DNA from: Blastomussa wellsi
Lineage: Eukaryota > Cnidaria > Anthozoa > Scleractinia > Plerogyridae
Direction: 5' to 3'
Assembly (NCBI GenBank): GCA_947652115.1
Contig: OX393567.1
Span: 14,483,308-14,547,307, forward strand
DNA: 64,000 bases
In this document: piece by piece, positions 1 to 8,139 of the stretch
How the letters are laid out: the number at the start of each line of letters is the position of its first letter
Numbering within the stretch: the first letter of the stretch is position 1
Notes under the pieces: generated by a model
Told to the model about the DNA's origin: nothing
The model's database searches: none
The model's input: the letters and a program-made list of their open reading frames with translations, nothing else
Position numbers and translations under genes: made by a program

Positions 1-516
1 CCGGTAGCCATGTTATTTGAGCATGTTTACGGTTTCCTTGCTGAAACTAAGCCAGGTGAAAACGTGATCCTCAGTTATGAACAGGTGAAGGAACTTGGGG
101 CAATCACATCAAATGCTATACGTCTAGTGGGTAATGCCTCTGCACTTTTGTCAAAGGAGCGACGCAAGGCTGTCCTTAACAGAATCAATTCAAAGGGAAC
201 TCTATCATCTCTTGCTGCTGAAGAGTTTCCGCAAGCTGGCAAAAGTTTGTTTGGAGAAGGATTTGAAGCAAGGATCAAGACCAGATCAGAGACAGCAAAG
301 ACCTTACTGTCAGCTGCTTCTGTGGGGCAAAATTCACGACCTGCTCAGTTTTTTCGAGGCCGCACCACCCCCTTCAGGAGACGAGGGAACCGCTGGGGTG
401 GTGCCAGTCAAAGGTTTCCGAATACCAGCAACTTCGGCCAGTTTCGGGGTTCATTCAGAGGCCGAGGCAGGGGTGCGAGAGGAGCCCTGCACCAAATCCC
501 TCCAGCTACCCAGTAG
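1..516 (+). CDS. DIRS gag-like protein, C-terminal part
   Basis: This frame is open to the window edge, so the ATG at 10 is probably internal and the protein starts further left. The visible part has a helical segment (around the motif LSKERRKAVLNRI) followed by a C-terminal tail rich in arginine, glycine and phenylalanine (RGRTTPFRRRGNRWGG, then FRGRGRGARG). Such basic RG-rich tails are usual for DIRS ORF1 proteins and probably bind RNA. It ends 27 bp before the first ATG of the RT frame. Assignment rests on position and composition rather than on a catalytic motif. Confidence 0.75.
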   Translation, partial: PVAMLFEHVYGFLAETKPGENVILSYEQVKELGAITSNAIRLVGNASALLSKERRKAVLNRINSKGTLSSLAAEEFPQAGKSLFGEGFEARIKTRSETAKTLLSAASVGQNSRPAQFFRGRTTPFRRRGNRWGGASQRFPNTSNFGQFRGSFRGRGRGARGALHQIPPATQ

Positions 517-542
517 AGAGGCCTTCTCACTTACCACCAGGT

Positions 543-2597
543 ATGATGTTACATTTAAATCCTTTATTCGTAAATCACCTCCCCTTAGCGGGACGCCTGA
601 AACATTGCATTTCCAACTGGGTTGTTATAAGCAAAGATCCTTGGGTCTTGGAAACTGTTCAGGGGTTTCATCTGGACTTCTTGAGTACCCCGCACCAATT
701 CTCTGTTCCGCTAACAATTCCTCACACAAAGGAGAATATGGCTCTTATAGACCTGGAAATACAGCAAATGCTAGAGAAAGAAGCTATCCATGTGGTCCCC
801 CAGGGAGAGTTACATCAGGGGTTTGTGAGTTCAATTTTTCTAGTCCCCAAAAAAGGGGGTGGCCAGAGGCCCGTAGTAAATCTCCGCCCTCTCAATCAGT
901 TCATCCCTTACGAACATTTCAAAATGGAGGGGATTCATATGCTGAGGGATCTTTTAAGAAAAGGCGACTTTATGGTCAAGATAGACCTGAAGGATGCCTA
1001 TTTTACGGTGCCAGTATGGAAGAACCACCAAAAGTTTCTGAGGTTTGTTTGGAAAGAAACAATGTACGAGTTTGCCTGCCTGCCCTTCGGGCTCGCAAGT
1101 GCTCCCAGAGTCTTCACAAAACTTATGAAGCCTGTAGTGGGCCTGTTACGACAACTGGGCATCAGACTGATAGTCTATTTGGACGACATGCTAATAATGG
1201 CTCAGTCCCGGGACATTGCCCTCCAACATGCCTCGACTGCCCTAGATCTTTTGCAAGGGTTGGGCTTCATGATAAACTATATGAAGTCAGTCCTAGTCCC
1301 CTCAACAAAGATGGAATTTCTAGGATTTGTGGTAGACTCCCTCACCCTGTCACTGGCACTCCCTCGGGACAAAATCAGAAAAGTAAGAAAGGAGTGTCAG
1401 ACCTTACTGGACTCACCACTAGTAACAGTGAGGCAACTGGCCAAGTTACTGGGACACCTTACTTCTACCATTCAAGCTGTCTTTCCAGGGCCCCTCCACT
1501 TCCGCCACTTGCAAAGCGAGAAAAACAGGGCTTTAGTAAATTCTCAAACGTACGACTCCGCTACCCCCCTTTGCCCTCAGGCCAAAGAGGAGTTGGTTTG
1601 GTGGCGGGACAACCTGGAAGCATGGAATGGAAAAGCTCTGGTTTCGGGTTCTCCAGACTTAGTAATCGAGACAGATGCCTCCCGACAAGGTTGGGGGGCA
1701 TTTTGCAACGGAGTGTCCACAGGGGGCCAGTGGTCTCAAGGGGAATCCCCTCTTCACATAAATTGTCTCGAACTTCTGGCTGGGGCATTTGCTGTCAAGA
1801 CTTTTGTGAAAGGAAAAGTTCAAATGCGAGTCCGCTTGTTAATGGACAATTTGACTGCCGCCCATTACATAAACAAGATGGGGGGCACAAAATCCCCTGT
1901 CCTGGCACGTCTGGCATTAGATCTATGGGAGTGGTGCCTTCACCACAATATCCTAATCGAGGCTCAGTATTTACCAGGGGTACTAAATATCCGAGCAGAC
2001 CGAGAATCTCGAGTATTTTTAGACCATCACGACTGGAAACTGGACCCCTTGTTGTTTGTGGAGCTAAATCAGGCCTGGGGTCCCTTGGAGGTAGATCTGT
2101 TTGCCTCTCGGCTCTCAAATCAACTTCCACGGTTTTACAGCTGGCGACCAGACCCTCATTCAGAGGCAGTGGATGCGTTTTCCCAGGACTGGAGCAAAGT
2201 GAGGGGATATGCATTCCCTCCCTTTGCTCTGGTAGGCCGCTGCCTCCGACAGTTACTAGACCAGAATGTGTCACACCTTGTTCTAGTCGCACCAGTTTGG
2301 CAGTCTCAGCCATGGTACCCTCTGCTTCTGGAGTTGTGTGTAGCACCTCCCATTCTGTTCCTTCACTACCAGGGCCTGCTGACCCGACAAGGGGAAGCCC
2401 ATCCCCTGTTGAACCTTCAACTAGCAGGTTGGCTACTATCCGCCAATCATATTCAGAAGCAGGCATTTCACAGCCAGCTCAAACCCTACTTGTCGCAGCC
2501 TGGAGGGATGGAACATCCAAGGCCTATGCATCAGCTTGGCGAAGATGGGATAGCTGGTGTCGAGAACGGAAACTTAATTCAGTTCAAGCTTCTGTAG
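543..2597 (+). CDS. DIRS reverse transcriptase / RNase H / methyltransferase-like polyprotein
   Basis: This 684-aa frame copies the element's RNA into DNA. It shows the RT palm with KIDLKDAYF (about residues 146-154), LPFGLASAP (180-188) and the catalytic YLDD box (212-215). RNase H follows with ETDAS (D378), CLE (E410), MDN (D435) and RADRESR near 484-490. A further region with DLFASRLSNQ (about 519) and FPPFALVGR resembles the DAM-like methyltransferase domain of DIRS1 elements, though I could not confirm a complete catalytic motif. The frame has no internal stop. Its 3' end overlaps the recombinase in another frame by about 150 bp, as is typical. The first ATG is used as start, but translation may be coupled to gag. 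Confidence 0.93.
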   Translation: MMLHLNPLFVNHLPLAGRLKHCISNWVVISKDPWVLETVQGFHLDFLSTPHQFSVPLTIPHTKENMALIDLEIQQMLEKEAIHVVPQGELHQGFVSSIFLVPKKGGGQRPVVNLRPLNQFIPYEHFKMEGIHMLRDLLRKGDFMVKIDLKDAYFTVPVWKNHQKFLRFVWKETMYEFACLPFGLASAPRVFTKLMKPVVGLLRQLGIRLIVYLDDMLIMAQSRDIALQHASTALDLLQGLGFMINYMKSVLVPSTKMEFLGFVVDSLTLSLALPRDKIRKVRKECQTLLDSPLVTVRQLAKLLGHLTSTIQAVFPGPLHFRHLQSEKNRALVNSQTYDSATPLCPQAKEELVWWRDNLEAWNGKALVSGSPDLVIETDASRQGWGAFCNGVSTGGQWSQGESPLHINCLELLAGAFAVKTFVKGKVQMRVRLLMDNLTAAHYINKMGGTKSPVLARLALDLWEWCLHHNILIEAQYLPGVLNIRADRESRVFLDHHDWKLDPLLFVELNQAWGPLEVDLFASRLSNQLPRFYSWRPDPHSEAVDAFSQDWSKVRGYAFPPFALVGRCLRQLLDQNVSHLVLVAPVWQSQPWYPLLLELCVAPPILFLHYQGLLTRQGEAHPLLNLQLAGWLLSANHIQKQAFHSQLKPYLSQPGGMEHPRPMHQLGEDGIAGVENGNLIQFKLL

Positions 2598-3427
2598 AGT
2601 CTATTTTAGAGTTCCTCACTTCTGAATTTAATCTTGGGAGAGCTTATAGGACTCTTAATGTTTACCGGTCTGCCATTTCTAGCACTCACCCTAAAATTGA
2701 TTCCGTTAGGGTTGGGGAACACCCTTTAGTAGTCCAACTGTTAAAGGGAGCCTACAACCTTAGACCGCCTTTACCTCGGTATTCTAGTACCTGGGATGTC
2801 AGCCTCGTTGTTTCTTTTATTGATGGTTTAGGTGTCAACGAGTCCCTCTCTCTTAAGGTTTTATCCCAGAAGCTTGGTTTTCTCCTCGCCCTTACTGCAA
2901 TGGAAAGGGTATCTGAAGTGGTTTCTCATGACCTTAGGTATAGGCGCTTTATCCCTGAAGGAGTGACCTTTGCACTCCCAGATTTAACAAAAAAATCCCG
3001 AGCAGGCAAGGATCTCAAAACTTCGTTTCACGCTGGTTTTGAGGAAAATCCTAACCTTTGCGTGGTTAAGTGTCTTAAAGAGTATGAACATCGCACTTCA
3101 GAATTCCGTCCCTTGGACCCATCAAAAGCCAACAAGCTTTTATTATCGTACATTCGCCCCCACAAGCCCATTTCAGGTGCTTCCCTCAGTAGGTGGCTGA
3201 AGGATATAATCTCTCGGGCAGGTATTGATACGAGTATTTTTAAAGCTCACTCAGTACGAGGAGCATCTGCATCAGCTGCCTTTGAAAGGGGTGCTTCTCT
3301 GCAGGATATCTTAGATCTTGCTGATTGGTCAACCGACTCCACCTTCAGGCGTTTTTATTACAGGCCTAGACACAATTCTAGCATTACAAAGACATTGTTA
3401 AATGTGCAAAGTTTACCGATTCAGTGA
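2441..3427 (+). CDS. DIRS tyrosine recombinase
   Basis: This frame integrates the circular DNA intermediate. An SAM-like core-binding segment (WRDGTSKAYASAWRRW) is followed by a catalytic domain with the first arginine in TAMERVSE, the HSVRG box (HxxR), a tryptophan in LADWST and the nucleophilic tyrosine in FRRFYYRPRH. These are the family's catalytic residues. The frame is open from 134, but upstream of about 2400 it only shadows gag and RT. The start given is therefore where recognisable protein begins, not a proven ATG. Expression probably needs frameshifting or a separate transcript. All key residues are present, so the enzyme may be functional. Confidence 0.92.
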   Translation, partial: RQSYSEAGISQPAQTLLVAAWRDGTSKAYASAWRRWDSWCRERKLNSVQASVESILEFLTSEFNLGRAYRTLNVYRSAISSTHPKIDSVRVGEHPLVVQLLKGAYNLRPPLPRYSSTWDVSLVVSFIDGLGVNESLSLKVLSQKLGFLLALTAMERVSEVVSHDLRYRRFIPEGVTFALPDLTKKSRAGKDLKTSFHAGFEENPNLCVVKCLKEYEHRTSEFRPLDPSKANKLLLSYIRPHKPISGASLSRWLKDIISRAGIDTSIFKAHSVRGASASAAFERGASLQDILDLADWSTDSTFRRFYYRPRHNSSITKTLLNVQSLPIQ

Positions 3428-3482
3428 ACATGACCCACTTTAAAAACACATTGTTATATGAGGCGACTGTTCTGAAGTATAA

Positions 3483-3563
3483 TCACAGATTATGCTAGGG
3501 CCGCTTGCGGCCTGCAGTATAAGATGGATTATACGAAGATAAAGGAGACGAGTATAACAATGT
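3483..3563 (+). repeat. DIRS internal complementary region
   Basis: These 81 bp are the exact reverse complement of 3843-3923. In DIRS elements an internal region complementary to the outer ends bridges the termini during circle formation. It lies 55 bp after the recombinase stop codon, as expected for that region. Confidence 0.8.
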
Positions 3564-3842
3564 CCCTCCCGCCTCTCCCTTTTCTAGGACATATCCTTTT
3601 GGGTCATGTTCATACCAGGTGATTCTTATGTTTTATCTATTGCTTTCTTCTTCTGTTTGCAGGTCCTTGATTCACAAGCTTGTTTACCTTTCCTGCGGTC
3701 CATTTGTGTACGCTCAATAAAATGGCGATTTGGAGTGGAATGGCGCAGGGACTTATGGGGGTGTTGAAATTATGTTAATTATGTTAATTATTCAAGTTTG
3801 CTTTTAATGCGCTGTATTTCAGAGCGAAATAAAGTTGGTTAC

Positions 3843-3923
3843 ACATTGTTATACTCGTCTCCTTTATCTTCGTATAATCCATCTTATACTGCAGGCCGCA
3901 AGCGGCCCTAGCATAATCTGTGA
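3843..3923 (-). repeat. DIRS right terminal inverted repeat
   Basis: An exact inverted copy of 3483-3563. It marks the right end of the element, since Penelope-like protein sequence begins at the next bases. No target duplication is seen, which is normal for recombinase-mediated insertion. Confidence 0.75.
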
Positions 3924-4353
3924 TCAACCTGGAACTTTTAAATGCGCTCGCGCACGATGCAAAACATGCCCTTTCATTCACAACGTGGACAAAATATCAG
4001 GACCCAAGCGATCTATCAAAATCACTGATCATTTCACCTGTACCTCAGCCAATGCCATTTACTGTATAACTTGCACTCTTTGCAAAAAATTATACATCGG
4101 AGAAACAGGGAGACGACTTGGCGACCGATTCCGAGAACACCTTCGTGACGTAGAGAAAGACGACAAAAATGCATCGAAACCGGTCGCAAGACACTTCAAT
4201 CTCCCAAATCATTCTAAGCAACATATGGCAGTCTGCGGCCTTTCCCTTCACCAAGGAAACACGGAAAGCCGTAAAACTCTAGAACAAAAATTTATTTTTC
4301 AAATCGGCACTCTTAATCCTCATGGTATCAACGAACGCTTTTCATTCAACTAA
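3924..4353 (+). pseudogene. Penelope-like element, 3' end with GIY-YIG endonuclease domain
   Basis: This reading frame carries the C-terminal endonuclease of a Penelope-like retroelement. Features are a cysteine motif (CARARCKTCPF), the GIY-YIG core split as AIYCI and LYIGETGRRL, the basic DRFREHLRDV helix, ARHFNLPNH, and the ending GTLNPHGINERFSF before the stop. The reverse transcriptase that should precede it is absent: the DIRS right terminus replaces it, so the Penelope copy was cut by the DIRS insertion. The rest may lie to the left of the DIRS copy, outside the window. The domain itself is not frameshifted. An upstream open frame from 3835 reads through the DIRS terminus and is an artefact of the fusion. 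Confidence 0.9.
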
Positions 4354-4442
4354 TTTATTCCGAAGTTTTCACGTTACCAGGCACCAGCCAATAGCGAAGC
4401 TTCATCTTTCTGTATATAAAAACACACGACGCACAATTCCTT

Positions 4443-4490
4443 GATTCGCTCCGACGAAGGGCTAACGCTCGAAACGTCAGCTCTTGAATC
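4443..4490 (+). ncRNA. hammerhead-ribozyme-like motif in Penelope tail
   Basis: The 3' tail of the Penelope element folds as a minimal hammerhead. Stem I pairs GATTC (4443) with GAATC (4486) and GCT (4448) with AGC (4479). The core is CCGACGA (4451-4457). Stem II is GGGC-TAAC-GCTC (4459-4470), followed by GAAA (4471). The cleavable GUC ends at 4478. Stem III is only the self-complementary ACGT, so it could form only between two RNA copies, as described for Penelope hammerheads. The core departs from CUGANGA by C at U4 and has one extra A before stem II, so this copy may be inactive. Confidence 0.6.
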
Positions 4491-4600
4491 TCTTTACGGT
4501 GGCCAATTGACATTATCAACCCAGTTGATAAAACCAAATTATATTGAAAGAATTTTAGCCTACCTGCATTTGTGACAACTCGTTTAGAAGCTCCTATCAA
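4491..4600 (+). repeat. Penelope-like element 3' terminal sequence
   Basis: Sequence after the hammerhead-like motif, including GGTGGCCAATTGACATTA and GTTGATAAAACCAAATTA, recurs at 25770-25838 and inverted at 25651-25720. It therefore belongs to the Penelope element rather than to unique flanking DNA. The exact right boundary is not clear; matching stops near 4545. Confidence 0.6.
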
Positions 4601-4799
4601 GGAAATATAATTTAATACAATCAGAATGCATGTTTAATAAGTCTATACTTCTAGAAGGAAAAAGGGTCATTTTCTCATTCTGAGGCATGACATCAAGAAG
4701 TTTAAAGAAGCTCATTAACCATTTCACACAGAAAATGTTTTTCTCAAAAGAATGGGGTTTAATGCATGCCAATTAATTAAGCCATGAAATGTCTGTCAC

Positions 4800-4900
4800 C
4801 TTGGAACGTGGTCCAGGAATTGATGTCTTCACTACTGGCTTGTCATACTCCTGAGATCCTGAACTGAACTGGGCCGCTACCACCTGCATACCACAACGTA
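4800..4900 (-). CDS. ABAT: 4-aminobutyrate aminotransferase, mitochondrial, exon 2
   Basis: Read on the minus strand, this exon encodes a segment ending EYDKPVVKTSIPGPRSK, which matches the start of the mature GABA aminotransferase (remembered human sequence EFDYDGPLMKTEVPGPRSQ). It has an acceptor (TTTTAG before 4900) and a donor (AAG then GTGACA at 4800). Its entry phase of 1 fits exon 1 exactly. ABAT transfers the amino group of GABA to 2-oxoglutarate in the mitochondrial matrix; it is PLP-dependent. The catalytic exons would lie beyond the left edge of the window, past the Penelope and DIRS insertions. The match is short, so identity rests on the PGPRS region plus the coherent exon pair. 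Confidence 0.72.
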
Positions 4901-5700
4901 CTAAAACAACGTAACCATAAATAAACTCAGGGGTTTCAAAACAAGGCGGCGACTGCCAGAGTTCCACCCGCTACTTGACTATTATGCCACCAGCTACTCT
5001 AGTCATAGCAATCAGCTTGTGACCCAAACCCTCACCTATAACAGCCGCCTACTCTTCCAGTCGACGACACCTACTTCAAACCCCTGTAAACTGCTGAACT
5101 AAACTGAACAATATACAGTAACCCATAACAAACACATACAACATAGTGGTACATGCATACACCACACTGAAAACTTTGCATTTAAATACTGTCAAACAAT
5201 GAAAACTGTGATGATTCACCCGAAATATTATATATTTCAGGAACATTGATTGTGTAGTGACCAATCACAGTAAAGTTCAGGACATGTGACCAAACCTCAA
5301 CACTGCAAACTAATTACCGGTTGCAGTTTGTGGTTTAGTTTTCTCACACCTGGTTGGCTTTTTCCATTTACGGTTACACGATACCTTCAGAGGGCTACTT
5401 TTGGCAAAAAAAATTTTAACACTAAAAGGAAGCTAGATTGCTATAAAATCTAATATTTCCCAAATTTAAGTGAAATTAAAATCTTGAAACCTGCGCGAGT
5501 TATTTAGAAAAAAGGTTTTTTAATAAAAGTTAATAAAACTGTAAAGTGTCATAATCCTCATAGCGTGTCAGCTCCCCTGGGAGCTCTCATCACGAAAACC
5601 GTGTTACTGCTTACCGCTTTATTTTGCAAAGTCAGTTCTCGCAAATCGTGATCAATTCAAAGACATCACTGTCGAACCTAAACCAAAGCTTTAAAATAAT
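4901..5700. other. ABAT intron 1, no recognised feature
   Basis: AT-rich sequence with only short chance frames. I see no coding exon, RNA gene or clear repeat here. Confidence 0.5.
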
Positions 5701-5757
5701 TCTACTTTCAACTGAAGATGGTCGTTGAACGACCGAAACATGTCTTGTAAATTTAGA
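5701..5757 (+). ncRNA. hammerhead-ribozyme-like motif with consensus core
   Basis: All hammerhead parts are visible. The core CTGAAGA (5712-5718) fits CUGANGA. A perfect 6-bp stem II (GGTCGT, loop TGA, ACGACC) spans 5720-5734, then GAAA at 5735, the palindrome ACATGT for a dimeric stem III at 5738-5743, and the cleavage-site C at 5744. Stem I pairs TCTA, TTT and CAA (5701-5711) with TTG, AAA and TAGA (5745-5757) across small bulges. One extra T sits between the core and stem II, at the same place as the extra A in the motif at 4443-4490. The dimeric stem III points to Penelope-like or retrozyme-like origin; no element ORF is adjacent. Confidence 0.65.
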
Positions 5758-6102
5758 TTCAAATGTGTCGTCCTCTTTACAAAAATTCTGGACATCATGT
5801 CAAGTGTAGAGCACGGCCGCATAGCTACAGGGGTTATTTGTCATGTGGAGAGCGTAGTCTCGTAGCTCACGAAAACGATGGCTCAATTTGCTCCTTTGTT
5901 GAAGTGGGAAACTGAATAAAAGTAGAAGATAGTGCTTTTGTTACAACAAAAAGGTAAGTGAAAGTAGCCAGGCAGTTTTCCAAGAGTTCCTTGTGAAAAA
6001 GAAAACTACAGAACCCAAAGAAAGACGGAGTTAGCATTGTACTGAGGTATAGCATCTTCTAGTGCTGGTTGACATTTCCTTTTGAGAAATCAGTGTATAA
6101 TA

Positions 6103-6256
6103 AAACAATTTATTTATTGATTGATTATATTATTCAGTTTTTCGTGATATCCAGAATTATCAAGGTCTCAGTAAGTGTTATTAGCCGAAGCCGAACGATT
6201 ACCTCACCCTTGATAATTCTGGACATCACGAAAAACCTCATCCAACAATTGTTTAT
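6103..6256. mobile_element. foldback MITE, family A copy 1
   Basis: Two arms pair across about 150 bp: the left arm includes TTTTTCGTGATATCCAGAATT and the right arm the matching GAATTCTGGACATCACGAAAA, around a centre containing GAAGCCGAA. Outer ends read AACAATTT and CAATTGTTT. The copy at 15690-15834 has the same layout and centre. Confidence 0.7.
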
Positions 6257-6439
6257 TAGTGGTGGAGAAAAGGATTTGAAGCCCGGACCTCTTCATTCTA
6301 AGGCCCTATATGTTTGAAGTGAACTTTATTTCATTTCACAATATTACAAGTCCAGTGCCCTTATATAGTAACCATTTATCCATGCTTGCATCTCCATCTA
6401 GACGTGGTCCACCAGGCAGGGCCAGTACTGTGGGTCGTA

Positions 6440-6605
6440 CAGGGGTATTCTCGTGATACGTGATTAGCTGATTTTACTCTCCGTTAAACGTGAATTTAAT
6501 ATATTATTCTTTGTGATCTGTGACCCAAAGGTTTTACGTGACCCGTGAAGAACTTAACTTAATAACTGATATTCGTGACTACACCACTTCAATCCACGTG
6601 ATTTT
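6440..6605. repeat. degenerate CGTGA-rich repeat, copy 1
   Basis: The stretch is studded with CGTGAT, CGTGAC and CGTGAA words (for example CGTGATACGTGATTAG and ACGTGACCCGTGAAG). Similar sequence with CCGTGATTTG and CCGTGAACCGTG occurs at 7825-7915 and 63800-63930. Ends are not defined. Confidence 0.4.
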
Positions 6606-7044
6606 GAGTTGGGAGTGCTCTGGAACGTCCCCTTAATATAAGAAATCGGCAACTAACAAACAAGCGATAGCTGCCCGCGATGGTGTTTTGGTGCTTCGCA
6701 TGTGTATTATAGGACAGTAAAATGGTGTATTCTTCCTGCCGGAATGCTCGCACATTAATTTGTCTTATTCTGCTCAAATTCTGTTTGGTACCCGAAAAAT
6801 GTTTGGCCATCTGGGTCTTATGCATTTCCTCAAAATCTGGAAGTAAGCATGGTCCTAAACTCTGATACTAAAGACAGGAATCAAAATTATTAATTTATAA
6901 AATATAATAATTTTATGAGTTTTCAGTTGCCTGGAATCTAGTAATTAATTGTGGCTAAATAATAAACTGAAACTGAAACTAGTTTTCAGCATTTGCAAGA
7001 AATATAACAATTAATCTCTCACATTATTCAAGAGAGCAATGAAA

Positions 7045-7465
7045 GACATACATCAACAAAGAAATGGCATCAAAGGAAACTTGGAAAAAATCCGAGTCCC
7101 AGATGGGATTTGAACCCACGACCCTCCGTGATCTACTCGTATGCCCTAACCACTGAGCTACTGGAGACTCTATGGTGAGCAAGGATCAAATGTGGGTCTT
7201 GACTGGAACTGCATCGTGCAGTTACACAGTCAAATGATGAATAGCGCCTTATACTCTTAACTGTATCACACAGTCACATTAGTCGCATGATGCAGTTCCA
7301 GTCAAGACCTACATTTGACCCTTGCTCACCATAGAGTCTCCAGTAGCTCAGTGGTTAGAGCATCTGACTAGATCAAGTGGGGTCGTGGGTTCACATACCA
7401 TCTTGGACTCGGATTTTTTCCAAGTTTCCTTGATGCCATTTCTTTGTTGATGTATCTCACATTAT
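7045..7465. mobile_element. foldback of two inverted tRNA-like units
   Basis: Arms of about 190 bp (7045-7235 and 7275-7465) are inverted copies. Each carries a tRNA-like unit: an A-box-like TAGCTCAGTGGTTAGAGCA, a T-arm GTGGG-TTCAAAT-CCCAT with B-box GGTTCAAATCCC (left arm, minus strand), and an acceptor-like AGTC...GACT pairing. A seven-base anticodon-like loop CTAGATC is visible. A third, single copy is at 37940-38066. The degraded B-box of the right arm and the symmetry suggest a tRNA-derived SINE-like or foldback element rather than working tRNA genes. Confidence 0.65.
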
Positions 7466-7824
7466 TCACACAGTATTTTCCATTTGTTTCGTACTGATTT
7501 ATAATTTTTCTTACAACTGTTCTACCCATCATCATTTTCCATTATCCTGCTCAAATTTAGTCCTGTCCCTGAACTCTCCCTTCTGTGCACCCTATATAGG
7601 GGCTGAGTTTGGTCCATTTAATTTCCTTGGAAAGGAAAGAATTTGATATCTGGTGAAAACGAATATTCCTCTTTGACAGTTTTGGACGAATGAATTCATA
7701 GATTCGTCTATCGAGAATGATGATGAAAGTATGCAATTAGCAATTTGCATTTTTTTGATTTCTTCTTAAATACTCCTTTACCATTTTTCTTTGCCTAAGA
7801 GCCGAGATAACCAAGATCGTTACT

Positions 7825-7920
7825 CTCTTATTTTCGTGATTCGGAAAAATAAAATTTTAATATCTGTGATCCGTGATTTGTTATTTTTTCTGCCCGTGAA
7901 CCGTGCTAGAGACCCCCATG
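7825..7920. repeat. degenerate CGTGA-rich repeat, copy 2
   Basis: Contains TCGTGATTCGG, TGATCCGTGATTTG and CCCGTGAACCGTG, resembling the stretches at 6440-6605 and 63800-63930. It is followed at 7960-8010 by imperfect CAGGTCACAGGTAACAGGT-like tandem words. Confidence 0.4.
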
Positions 7921-8139
7921 TACGACTCTCAGTACTCCTTTCTAGTTTCTCTGGAAGATGGCAGGTCACAAGTCACAGGTAACAGGTTGTAGGTGACAGG
8001 TCAAAGGAAAAGCTGATGTTCAAGAATTATAAACTTACACACTCCTCAAGGGGTACCGGTATTGGCATTGACTTTTCTATAATAATCAAATAAACCGGTT
8101 ACTCAAAAGGCTGAAATGAGATAAACATGAAAACCAGGT

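Larger units (their letters stand above)
1..3924 (+). mobile_element. DIRS-type tyrosine-recombinase retrotransposon (left end outside window)
   Basis: The element shows the DIRS order: gag-like ORF, RT/RNase H ORF in a second frame, and tyrosine recombinase in a third frame overlapping the RT ORF. A perfect 81-bp sequence at 3483-3563 recurs inverted at 3843-3923. This fits the internal complementary region and right terminal repeat by which DIRS elements form circles before recombinase integration. There is no LTR and no integrase of the DDE type. All three frames are open without stops, so the copy looks recent. The right boundary is put at about 3924 because Penelope-like coding sequence starts immediately afterwards. 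The left terminal repeat and the start of gag lie outside the window. Confidence 0.93.

Noticed and set aside
134..2400. 1097-codon frame in the DIRS element taken as one protein
   Set aside because: Upstream of about 2400 it only shadows gag and RT in another frame; only the recombinase part reads as protein.
3835..3923. In-frame extension of the Penelope ORF into the DIRS terminus
   Set aside because: It is a fusion of DIRS repeat DNA with Penelope coding sequence, not a real protein start.
7083..7175. Functional tRNA gene
   Set aside because: The cloverleaf has mismatches, sits in a foldback with a second degraded unit and recurs as a truncated copy; a tRNA-derived repeat is more likely.
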